A stretch of 6,954 nt of DNA from Alphaproteobacteria bacterium (lineage in GTDB: Bacteria > Pseudomonadota > Alphaproteobacteria > UBA9219): contig JAQUUS010000087.1 in NCBI GenBank assembly GCA_028693775.1, positions 1-6,954 on the forward strand, written 5' to 3'. This document shows positions 1 to 5,995 of the stretch, piece by piece. The notes beneath the pieces were generated by a model. That model did not search any database, had not been told where the DNA came from, and was given only the letters and a program-made list of their open reading frames with translations. Each line of letters opens with the position of its first letter. Position 1 is the first letter of the stretch. Made by a program: the position numbers and the translations under genes.

Positions 1-2
1 AT

Positions 3-2048
3 GCGCGGTTTTTGAAGACGGGGACCAACGAATGGACGCTTGTTTTCGGGACCGTTGTGACGTTCGGGGCGGTTTCGTTCGAGCCTTCGGCTTCGGGGAC
101 CGTTATCACACGGCCTGCACAGACGTTCGATCAGGATTACGGGATCGGGACGACCAATTTTCCCGTTCTGTTCGGCGACAGGATTGTCGTTGTGCAAAGC
201 GGCGATTACGGGATTACCTATTTGCTGTCAGAGGTTTTGCTGGGCGACGAAAGCTTTTCGCTTTCGGTCGATGCGGCGAGCGTTTCGGGGCTGCTGAACT
301 CCTATGAAAACTTTTGCGCGCTGAAAATAGACGGCTCGCGGCTTTTGTTTCTGGCCGAAGGATATCCGAATTATTCGTTCCGGCAGATCGCCGTTTTTGA
401 ACGATGCACGCCAGGAAGCCTTGAGGCCGTGATGTCGGACATTCTTTCGCGCGCGGGGTATGACGACGGGGATTTTGACGTCTCTGCCCTTTCGGACACG
501 ACTTTGCGCGGCTATGTGCTTCAGGAGCCAATGAGCGCGCGCGGCGCCATCGAGCCGCTTCAGACTTATGCGCCTTTCGATTTGATCGAGACGGAAGGGC
601 AATTAAAGGCTGTTTTGCGCGGGGGCGATGCGGTGGCGGCCTTTGGGCAGGAAGACCTTCGGGCGGCGGCGGAGGACAAGGCCCAGCCTGCCGCTCTCAC
701 CGTTCAGCGCGCGGAAGAGCTTGATTTGCCGCTTGAGGTCGATATCGAGTTTGTGGATCCGGCGCGCAATTTTGAGGTCAACTGCCAGCGCGCACGGCGG
801 CTTGCGTCGTCGGCGCGGAAAATCCAGAAGATCGCCCTGCCCGTCGTTTGCGCGGCGCAGACGGCCAAGCAGATTGCGCAGACGCGGCTTTTTACGACAT
901 GGGCCGAGCGCGAGCTTGTCAAGCTTTCGGCCCCGCGCGCCTGGCTGGCGCTCGATCCGGCGGATGTCTTTTCGCTCGGCGACGGGGTTTTGCTGCGCAT
1001 CGCGTCTGTCGTTCAGAGCGGCGGCGTTTTGAGGATCGAGGGGTTTTATAGCTATGCGCCGGGGCTGGCGAGTTCTTCGCTCGCCGACGGAGGCGCGGGG
1101 CTGGCGAACGATGCGGCGGAGGCCGTTTCGAGCGTTTTGTATTTGATGGATTTGCCGCTTTTGCAATCGGCGGACGATCAGGCAGGGTTTTATGCCTCGG
1201 TTACAGGACTGCCGGGATGGAAGAGCGCGGCGCTTATGCGCTCGGCGGACGGGGCGGATTATGCCGCCGTTGCCGCGCTTCAGGCGGCTGCGACGGCGGG
1301 GATTGCCGCCTCGGCTTTGGGAGAAGGATCGGCTTTCTATATGGACAATGCGTCGAGCGTCGATGTGCAGGTGACGCAGGGGTCGCTGGCGAGTTGTTCG
1401 TTCCTCGATCTTTCGAACGGCGCGAATGCGGCGCTTTTGGGAGACGAGATTGTTCAGTTTCAGACCGCGACACTCACGGGGCCCGGGCTTTATACGCTGA
1501 GCAATCTTTTGCGCGGGCGAAGGGGGACAGAAAACGCGATTTTTGGGCATGCCGCGGGGGAACGGTTTGTGCTGCTGAAGGCGGGGGCGACCGTTTTTGT
1601 GCCTGCCGTTTTGAGCGACAGGGATAAAAGCTATTTCTTCCGCGCTTTGAGCGCCAATCAGAGCCTTGGGGATGCGCAGGATTATTCGTTCGCTTGCGGA
1701 TTGAGGACGCTTCGGCCTTTTGCTCCGGCCAATCTTTCGGGGGTGCGGAGTTTGGGAACCGGGGGCGATTTGACGCTCTCGTGGACGCGGCGGGCACGGC
1801 TCGACGCCGAATGGGTCGATTATATCGACGTGCCTCTGGACGAAACCGAGGAGCTTTATGAGGCAGAGATTATGGACGGCGAGGATGTCATTCGGACTTT
1901 CTCGGGGCTTGGTTCGCCGGGCCTGATTTATTCCGCAGATCAGCAGGCTACGGACTGGAGCGGCGGCATTCCGCCCGCTTTTACGGTGAACGTTTATCAG
2001 GTCAGCCCACGCTACGGACGCGGAGATGCGGCTACGGCGACTGTTTGA
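3..2048 (+). CDS. Baseplate hub 'megatron' protein, GTA gp15-like, C-terminal part (5'-truncated)
   Basis: This is the C-terminal part, about 680 residues, of a large baseplate/tail-tip protein of the type found in gene transfer agents and related siphoviruses. Such proteins sit at the distal end of the tail and contact the host. The frame is open back to the window edge, and the TTG at 12 has no convincing ribosome binding site, so the gene very likely starts upstream; family members run to roughly 1,300 residues with a TIM-barrel-like N-terminal half. Family-typical segments are visible: DVSAL followed by PMSARGAIEPL (about 475-565), RAEELDLPLEVDIEFVDPAR (about 711-770), and NLLRGRRGTE (about 1502-1533). 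The end looks like an FN3-type beta domain (about 1704-2045) that opens LRPFAPANLSG and closes SPRYGRGDAATATV. Assignment rests on remembered family patterns, not a search. A hub of a GTA-unrelated siphophage is the main alternative. Glycine codons are mostly GGG at the start. Confidence 0.82.
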   Translation, partial: ARFLKTGTNEWTLVFGTVVTFGAVSFEPSASGTVITRPAQTFDQDYGIGTTNFPVLFGDRIVVVQSGDYGITYLLSEVLLGDESFSLSVDAASVSGLLNSYENFCALKIDGSRLLFLAEGYPNYSFRQIAVFERCTPGSLEAVMSDILSRAGYDDGDFDVSALSDTTLRGYVLQEPMSARGAIEPLQTYAPFDLIETEGQLKAVLRGGDAVAAFGQEDLRAAAEDKAQPAALTVQRAEELDLPLEVDIEFVDPARNFEVNCQRARRLASSARKIQKIALPVVCAAQTAKQIAQTRLFTTWAERELVKLSAPRAWLALDPADVFSLGDGVLLRIASVVQSGGVLRIEGFYSYAPGLASSSLADGGAGLANDAAEAVSSVLYLMDLPLLQSADDQAGFYASVTGLPGWKSAALMRSADGADYAAVAALQAAATAGIAASALGEGSAFYMDNASSVDVQVTQGSLASCSFLDLSNGANAALLGDEIVQFQTATLTGPGLYTLSNLLRGRRGTENAIFGHAAGERFVLLKAGATVFVPAVLSDRDKSYFFRALSANQSLGDAQDYSFACGLRTLRPFAPANLSGVRSLGTGGDLTLSWTRRARLDAEWVDYIDVPLDETEELYEAEIMDGEDVIRTFSGLGSPGLIYSADQQATDWSGGIPPAFTVNVYQVSPRYGRGDAATATV

Positions 2049-2083
2049 CGGCGCTGCGCACGGCTTTCTTTCATTCATATTTC

Positions 2084-2089
2084 AGGGGG
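2084..2089 (+). promoter_or_regulatory. Shine-Dalgarno for the DUF2793 gene
   Basis: AGGGGG lies 5 nt before the ATG at 2095. It decides the start of the DUF2793 gene over the in-frame upstream codon at 2026, which falls inside the preceding gene and lacks such a site. Confidence 0.7.
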
Positions 2090-2094
2090 TTTTT

Positions 2095-2688
2095 ATGACG
2101 GTTACTCCGCATCTTGCGATGACGTATATCGCGTCGTCGCAGGCTCAGAAGGAAATTACGCACAACGAGGCTTTGAACGATATCGACTTTTTAGCCAAGG
2201 CTTCCGTTATCAATACGACCGTTTCGACGCCGCCTTCGGATCCGGGGACGGGAGATTCTTATATCATCGCGGCTTCGCCGTCGGGCGCGTGGACGGGATT
2301 TGCGGGAAGCATTGCCGGGTATTACGGCGGGTGGTCCATCAAGACGCCAAAGGCCGGGTGGACCGTTTGGGCGCAGAACTCGAACCGCCTGCTCTATTTT
2401 TCGGGCTCGGCGTGGGAGCTGCTGGCGACGCCTCAGGTTGACGGCACTTTGAGCTGGACGCCGGGGACGGTTGCGGCGGGCTCGGGAGTTTCGTCGGCGG
2501 CGGTGACCGTTTCGGGCGCGGCTTTGGGAGATCTGGCCCTTGTGGCGGCACCTTACAATCTTCAGGGACTTCAGGCCACCGCTTATGTCAGCGCCCCGAA
2601 TACGGCCATCATTCGTTTGAGCAATTCGACCGGCGCGGGCGTTTCGCTCGCTTCCGGCACATGGCGCGTTCGTATTGTTAAAGCTTGA
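2095..2688 (+). CDS. DUF2793 phage tail protein with fibre-like C-terminal domain
   Basis: A 197-residue phage structural protein. The N-terminal ~95 residues carry the DUF2793 pattern: HLAMTYIASSQAQKEITHNE near the start, then GDSYIIAA, the WTGFAGSIAGYYGGW region and LLYFSGSAWELL. The C-terminal ~70 residues follow a pattern shared by many tail-fibre and appendage proteins: a WTPGTVAAGSG entry, then SGAALGDLALVAAPYNLQG, AYVSAPNTAIIRLSN and a final ASGTWRVRI. This is probably a small beta-rich module, perhaps at the tail tip. The ATG at 2095 was chosen because of its ribosome binding site; the frame stays open upstream to 2026, but that would overlap the preceding gene. It follows the baseplate gene by 46 nt, consistent with a tail-tip accessory or receptor-binding role. 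The biochemical function of DUF2793 is not known to me, so the role is inferred from position and the C-terminal pattern. Confidence 0.88.
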   Translation: MTVTPHLAMTYIASSQAQKEITHNEALNDIDFLAKASVINTTVSTPPSDPGTGDSYIIAASPSGAWTGFAGSIAGYYGGWSIKTPKAGWTVWAQNSNRLLYFSGSAWELLATPQVDGTLSWTPGTVAAGSGVSSAAVTVSGAALGDLALVAAPYNLQGLQATAYVSAPNTAIIRLSNSTGAGVSLASGTWRVRIVKA

Positions 2689-2691
2689 GGA
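2687..2691 (+). promoter_or_regulatory. Shine-Dalgarno for the endolysin gene
   Basis: GAGGA overlaps the stop codon of the DUF2793 gene and lies 9 nt before the ATG at 2701. The in-frame TTG at 2695 is only 3 nt away, too close, so ATG 2701 is preferred. Confidence 0.65.
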
Positions 2692-2700
2692 TTTTTGAAT

Positions 2701-3168
2701 ATGTCATTGCGGGACGACGACGCGTTTTTTCCGCGTCATATCAATGAGGCCGGGATTGCGCTTATCAAGGAATTCGAGGGGCTGAGGCTTACGCCCTATC
2801 TTTGCCCGAGCAAAATCTGGACCATCGGCTATGGGCATACGCGCACCGTTTGCGCGGGCATGAGCGTTACGCCCGAACAGGCAGAGATGCTTTTGGCCGA
2901 GGATCTCGATCTTTTTGAGCGCGGGGTTTCCCGCGTGGTGAAGGTTCCTTTGAACGATAATCAGTTCTCGGCGCTTGTTTGCTTTTCTTTCAATGTGGGG
3001 ATGGCGAACCTCGAATTTTCGACCCTTTTGAAGTTGCTGAACCGCGGCTGGTATGAGCAGGTTCCGGCGCAGCTCATGCGCTGGGATCATGCAAACGGCG
3101 AGGTTATGGGCGGGCTCGCGCGGCGGCGCGCGGCGGAGGCCCGGCTTTGGAACAGGAGCATGACGTGA
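2701..3168 (+). CDS. Phage endolysin, GH24 lysozyme (muramidase)
   Basis: A 155-residue soluble lysozyme of glycoside hydrolase family 24 (T4/P22 type). It cleaves the beta-1,4 bond between N-acetylmuramic acid and N-acetylglucosamine in peptidoglycan. Counting from ATG 2701, the active-site region reads FEGLRLTPY-LCPSKIWTIGYGHT, giving Glu26, Cys35 and Thr41. This is the E-8aa-C-5aa-T version of the triad, with Cys where T4 lysozyme has Asp20. Later family landmarks are the PLNDNQFSALVCFSFNVG helix region and a C-terminal GGLARRRAAEARLW. Length is normal for a single-domain endolysin. There is no N-terminal signal peptide or signal-anchor segment (the first 20 residues are charged), so export should depend on a holin. 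Its stop overlaps the next start by 4 nt (GTGA). A bacterial autolysin is less likely given the phage neighbours. Confidence 0.95.
   Translation: MSLRDDDAFFPRHINEAGIALIKEFEGLRLTPYLCPSKIWTIGYGHTRTVCAGMSVTPEQAEMLLAEDLDLFERGVSRVVKVPLNDNQFSALVCFSFNVGMANLEFSTLLKLLNRGWYEQVPAQLMRWDHANGEVMGGLARRRAAEARLWNRSMT
3154..3158 (+). promoter_or_regulatory. Shine-Dalgarno for the putative holin gene
   Basis: AGGAG inside the end of the endolysin gene, 6 nt before the GTG at 3165. It favours that GTG over the upstream in-frame TTG at 3147. Confidence 0.7.
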
Positions 3169-3425
3169 AGACCAAGACTTTTTTGACCAAGATGATCGAC
3201 TCGCGCAACGGGGATATCGAGGCGCATCTCGTTCTTTTGTGCGCGGGCGTGGCGGCGCTGATTTTGCTTTCGGTTTATCACGTTGCGGTTCTTCGGCTCG
3301 CTTTTGACGCCGAGGCTTTTGGGGAGGGGCTTGGATTCCTGCTCGCGGGCGGCGGCGCGGCCGCGCTGGGGCAAGGGCTTCAACGCTCTTCGGAACGGAA
3401 TAAAAACAATGGACCTTATCAGTAA
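3165..3425 (+). CDS. Putative holin (small two-TM membrane protein)
   Basis: An 86-residue small membrane protein. A basic N-terminus (MKTKTFLTKMIDSR) is followed by a clear hydrophobic segment at about residues 21-43 (HLVLLCAGVAALILLSVYHV), a short acidic linker (FDAEAFGEG), a second, glycine/alanine-rich hydrophobic segment at about 52-72, and a polar charged tail (QRSSERNKNN). Size, topology and position between endolysin and spanin-like genes fit a phage holin, which would open the inner membrane to let the signal-less endolysin out. I do not recognise a specific holin family, so the role is inferred from context. The GTG start overlaps the endolysin stop, and the 3' end overlaps the next gene by 17 nt, so translation of the cassette is probably coupled. 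The alternative is an uncharacterised phage membrane protein or an antiholin. Confidence 0.66.
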   Translation: MKTKTFLTKMIDSRNGDIEAHLVLLCAGVAALILLSVYHVAVLRLAFDAEAFGEGLGFLLAGGGAAALGQGLQRSSERNKNNGPYQ

Positions 3426-3792
3426 CAAAGTCGCACTCACCTCGGCGGGGGGACTGGCGTTGCTGGGGCTTGCAGCGTTTGCGCGAATCTCTATCGCCAA
3501 TGCGGGATTGAAGGCCGACCTGGCCGAGGCGCAGGCGCGAAGCCATGCCTGCTTGCTGGCCAATGCGGAATTTGAGACGCGGATCGAGAAACAAAACGCG
3601 GCCGTGGAGAAGATGAAGGCGCTGGGCGAGGCGCGCGGACGGCGCGCGGCGGAGGCGGCGCGGACGGCGAAGGATGAAGTGCAAAAATACCTTGCGGCGG
3701 CGGAGACTTTGCGCGCGGCCAAGGTGGGCGGCGATGCATGCGCGGCGGCGGCGGCGCTTTTTGACGCCTATTTGAAGGAGACGGGAAAATGA
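3409..3792 (+). CDS. Putative i-spanin (Rz-like inner-membrane lysis protein)
   Basis: A 127-residue protein with the layout of an Rz-type inner-membrane spanin. One N-terminal transmembrane segment lies at about residues 8-25 (VALTSAGGLALLGLAAFA). A long, charged, Ala/Glu/Lys/Arg-rich helix predicted as coiled coil covers about 31-105, and a short C-terminal tail contains a Cys (GGDACAAAAALFDAYLKE). Spanins link the inner membrane to an outer-membrane lipoprotein and disrupt the outer membrane in the last step of lysis. The ATG at 3409 has GGAA 8 nt upstream and lies inside the last 17 nt of the putative holin gene. The frame is open further upstream to 3283, but that extension antisense-like run (RAAARPRWGKG) is not protein-like and overlaps the holin. 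Its own stop overlaps the next gene by 4 nt. Primary sequence gives no firm family match; assignment rests on topology and neighbours. Confidence 0.7.
   Translation: MDLISNKVALTSAGGLALLGLAAFARISIANAGLKADLAEAQARSHACLLANAEFETRIEKQNAAVEKMKALGEARGRRAAEAARTAKDEVQKYLAAAETLRAAKVGGDACAAAAALFDAYLKETGK
3775..3780 (+). promoter_or_regulatory. Shine-Dalgarno for the o-spanin gene
   Basis: AAGGAG, 8 nt before the ATG at 3789 and inside the end of the i-spanin gene. It is one of the best ribosome binding sites in the window and supports the short lipoprotein gene as real. Confidence 0.75.
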
Positions 3793-4046
3793 AACGCGTG
3801 GCGGTTTGCCTGATGCTGCTTTCGTGCGCACGCACGGAGACGGTTTTTGCGCCGGTGGAGGTGGAGATTCCGATTGCGGTGCCCTGCCCTGCCTTTTTGG
3901 CGGAAAAACCGGATTTTGCGATGGGGGGCGTTACGGGCTCGGATTCTTTGGACACAAAAACACGGGCGGCTTTGATCGAACTGAACCAGCGGCGCGCTTA
4001 TGAGACCGAGATGGAAGCGTGGATTGCGGCGTGCTCGGGGCCTTGA
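3789..4046 (+). CDS. Putative o-spanin (Rz1-like outer-membrane lipoprotein)
   Basis: An 85-residue predicted lipoprotein. The short basic/hydrophobic leader MKRVAVCLMLLSC ends in a lipobox LLSC, with the lipidated Cys at residue 13. The +2 residue is Ala, so outer-membrane sorting is expected. The mature part begins with a beta-prone, valine/proline-containing stretch (FAPVEVEIPIAVPCPAF) and ends in a helical segment (TRAALIELNQRRAYETEMEAW) with a Cys near the C-terminus. The 4-nt ATGA overlap with the i-spanin-like gene and the strong AAGGAG make it the natural o-spanin partner. In lambda the o-spanin is nested inside Rz; here the genes are consecutive. It is less proline-rich than Rz1 of lambda, and the lipobox has Leu rather than the more common Ala/Ser/Thr at -2, so some doubt remains. 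It is the last gene of the + strand block. Confidence 0.66.
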   Translation: MKRVAVCLMLLSCARTETVFAPVEVEIPIAVPCPAFLAEKPDFAMGGVTGSDSLDTKTRAALIELNQRRAYETEMEAWIAACSGP

Positions 4047-4050
4047 GGGG

Positions 4051-4911
4051 TCAGGACGCCCTGCGGAACGGGTGCGCAGGGTAGATGCCCAGAATCTTCA
4101 CTTCGTTCGCGAAAAACGCCAGTTCTTCGAGCGCGAGGCGGAGCGGCCTGTTTTTGGGGTGGCCTTCGACATCCACATAAAACTGCGCGGCGGTGAAGTT
4201 GCCGTCGACCAGATAGCTTTCGAGCTTCGTGATGTTGACGCCGTTGGTTGCGAAACCGCCGAGCGCCTTGTAGAGCGCCGCGGGAACGCTGCGCACACGG
4301 AAGATCAGCGTTGTGATGCAATCGCTATCGGGCGCGGCTTCTTGCGCTTCGCGCGAGAGGATCAGGAATCTCGTTGTGTTTTTCGGGCCGTCGGCAATGC
4401 CTGTGGCGAGGCTTTCCAATCCATAAATCTTTCCGGCGAGGCTCGATGCAATGGCGGCGACCGTTTTGTCCCCGCTTTTGCTCACCTTTTCGGCGGCCCC
4501 TGCCGTGTCGGCGTGGATGACGGGGACGATGTTGCGGCTTTTGAGCCATTTCTGGCATTGCGCAAGCGCCTGCACATGGCTTTCGACCGTTTTGATGTCG
4601 TCGAGCGTTGCGCCTTTGAGGGCCAGAAGATTGTGCTCGATGGGCTGGTAGTGCTCGCCGACGATGTGGAGGCGGCCTTGCGGCAACAAACGGTGCACGT
4701 CGGCAACGCGGCCTACGACCGAGTTTTCGACCGGGATCATCGCGAGATCGGCTGCGCCGGAACAGGCCGTTTCGAACGCGTCGTCGAAACCGAAGCACGG
4801 GATCGTTTCGCAATCGGGGTATACGGCGCGGCAGGCCATGTCGGAGTTCGCTCCGAAGGCGCCTTGAAACGCGATTTTCATTCGCGGCTTGCTATTCCAG
4901 AAATTAAACAT
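4051..4911 (-). CDS. pheA: Prephenate dehydratase with C-terminal ACT domain
   Basis: A 286-residue monofunctional prephenate dehydratase, which converts prephenate to phenylpyruvate in the cytoplasm during phenylalanine synthesis. Counting from the ATG at 4911, the catalytic domain spans about residues 11-190. It shows KIAFQGAFGANSDMAC, the PVENS segment (about 60-64), SHVQAL (111-116) and the signature TRF (180-182) that carries the catalytic Thr. An ACT regulatory domain follows at about 199-278, with GGFATNGVNITKLESYL, FYVDVEGH and LGIYPAHPF, the usual alphaproteobacterial form; feedback inhibition by phenylalanine is expected from the family. There is no chorismate mutase domain. The chosen start lies 7 nt after the stop of the upstream glycosyltransferase. 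The ATG at 4881 (276 residues) is a good alternative, because conservation begins there; a TTG at 4947 would overlap the upstream gene. It is the last gene of the - strand operon and ends 4 nt from the phage block. Confidence 0.95.
   Translation of the reverse strand: MFNFWNSKPRMKIAFQGAFGANSDMACRAVYPDCETIPCFGFDDAFETACSGAADLAMIPVENSVVGRVADVHRLLPQGRLHIVGEHYQPIEHNLLALKGATLDDIKTVESHVQALAQCQKWLKSRNIVPVIHADTAGAAEKVSKSGDKTVAAIASSLAGKIYGLESLATGIADGPKNTTRFLILSREAQEAAPDSDCITTLIFRVRSVPAALYKALGGFATNGVNITKLESYLVDGNFTAAQFYVDVEGHPKNRPLRLALEELAFFANEVKILGIYPAHPFRRAS
4059..4081. other. Inverted repeat at the convergent junction
   Basis: CCCTGCG (4059-4065) and CGCAGGG (4075-4081) form a perfect 7-bp stem around a 9-nt loop, inside the last codons of pheA and just past the end of the phage block. 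No U-tract follows on either strand, so it does not qualify as a classic intrinsic terminator. It could still slow read-through, or be chance in GC-rich coding DNA. Confidence 0.25.
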
Positions 4912-4918
4912 GGCGACG

Positions 4919-5986
4919 TTATACGCCGGACGATGCTCTTTCCGCAAGACGCGGTTTCAATGCGGCCAAAAATCGCTCTGTGCACGCGTCCCACGAATAT
5001 TTTTCGGCATGTGCACGGGCCGCTTCGGGGGCATCGGGCAGAATCAGCGCGCGGTCGACCGCTCTTTGCAGGCTTTCGTCCAGCGCCGCGAAGGCCGCAC
5101 CGGCGCTTCCGCCGAGGATGTCGGCCGGACCTGCCACGTTGTAGGCCGCGACTTTGAGGCCCGACGCGCAGGCTTCCAGCAGAACGAGGCCGAACGTATC
5201 CGTTTTGGATGGAAACACAAAGACATCGGCCGCTGCATAGTGGCGCGCGAGCTCTTCGCCGCGCATGGGGCCTAAAAAATGGACGCCGGGGTAGTCGCGA
5301 TAGAGGGACGAGAGCTCGGGGCCGTCGCCGATCACCACCTTGCTGCCGAAGGATTCGAGATCGAGAAACGCGCGAAGATTCTTCTCGGCAGCGATGCGGC
5401 CCACATAGAGCATGACCGGACGCGGCAGCGTTTCGTACATGCGCGGCTTTTCCGTTTGGGGCTTGAACAGGCTTGTGTCAACGCCGTAGGGACACTCGAT
5501 GAGACGGGGAAATCCTCTCTTTTTCAACTCCTTTGCAAGCGAACGCGTGGCGACCATCACGCCGCTCGACGGCGCATGAAAACGCTTCAGAATCTCGAAC
5601 GTCGCGCGCGCCACATGCGGGGCGAGAAAATCAGGAACGCGCCGGGACAGGTAATCCGGAAAACGCGTATGGAACGACGTTGTGAACGGACGGCCCTGCT
5701 TGAGACACAGGTTGCGCATGGCCCAGCCCAGCGGTCCTTCTGTCGCGATGTGTACCGCGTCGGGAGGGTCGTCGTGAAGGAGCTTCCACAGGCGCGGCGC
5801 AGACAGAAATTCGAGCACGATGTCTTTGTAGAACGGAACCGGAAACGCATACGGGCTTTTGAGATCGGGGCCGACGACACGGACAGCATGCCCCCTGCTT
5901 TCCATGCGGGAGATCAGTTCCTTAAGCGTCCGCACAACGCCGTTCACTTGCGGCTTCCAAGTGTCGGTGACGATCAGGATTTTCAT
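4919..5986 (-). CDS. GT4 family glycosyltransferase, MgtA-like
   Basis: A 355-residue retaining glycosyltransferase of the GT-B fold, family GT4. The N-terminal acceptor domain opens with MKILIVTDTWKPQVNGVVRT and includes HIATEGPLG (79-87) and FTTSFHTRFPDYL (101-113), a pattern shared with bacterial GDP-mannose-dependent alpha-mannosyltransferases (MgtA type) and glycolipid glycosyltransferases. The C-terminal donor domain has YVGRIAAEKN (194-203), the GDGPE motif (220-224) and VFPSKTDTFGLVLLEA. In the last of these the E-x7-E nucleotide-sugar motif appears as Asp263-x7-Glu271, a substitution I recall in this subfamily. It probably transfers a sugar, perhaps mannose, to a membrane lipid or saccharide at the cytoplasmic face; donor and acceptor cannot be read from sequence. 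Length is normal for the family. The ATG at 5986 starts 9 nt after the stop of the upstream glycosyltransferase and pheA follows, so the three genes look co-transcribed. No strong ribosome binding site is seen. Confidence 0.92.
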   Translation of the reverse strand: MKILIVTDTWKPQVNGVVRTLKELISRMESRGHAVRVVGPDLKSPYAFPVPFYKDIVLEFLSAPRLWKLLHDDPPDAVHIATEGPLGWAMRNLCLKQGRPFTTSFHTRFPDYLSRRVPDFLAPHVARATFEILKRFHAPSSGVMVATRSLAKELKKRGFPRLIECPYGVDTSLFKPQTEKPRMYETLPRPVMLYVGRIAAEKNLRAFLDLESFGSKVVIGDGPELSSLYRDYPGVHFLGPMRGEELARHYAAADVFVFPSKTDTFGLVLLEACASGLKVAAYNVAGPADILGGSAGAAFAALDESLQRAVDRALILPDAPEAARAHAEKYSWDACTERFLAALKPRLAERASSGV

Positions 5987-5995
5987 GGCGCGGCG

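Noticed and set aside
12..14. TTG as the start of the baseplate gene.
   Set aside because: No ribosome binding site is evident, the frame is open to the window edge, and the family has a long N-terminal half that is missing here.
603..2078. A 491-codon open frame antisense to the baseplate gene.
   Set aside because: It is very rich in Arg/Pro/Ser/Lys, has no domain-like segments, and mirrors the G-rich codon use of the sense gene. It is a compositional shadow.
2026..2094. N-terminal extension of the DUF2793 protein from 2026.
   Set aside because: It overlaps the end of the baseplate gene, adds no family-like sequence, and a strong ribosome binding site precedes the ATG at 2095.
2704..3831. 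A 375-codon antisense open frame spanning the endolysin, holin and i-spanin genes.
   Set aside because: It runs across three well-supported + strand genes with their own ribosome binding sites and is Arg/Pro/Lys-rich. It is a shadow.
4266..4400. Loss of the ESRP-type phenylalanine-binding motif in the PheA ACT domain (ESYL here) as a sign of feedback resistance.
   Set aside because: The LESY form is what I recall as usual in alphaproteobacterial PheA, so it is a lineage feature and not evidence of deregulation.
4000..5157. A 385-codon + strand open frame opposite pheA and the end of the adjacent glycosyltransferase.
   Set aside because: The opposite strand encodes pheA with all family motifs. 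This frame has no recognisable domain and bridges two real genes.
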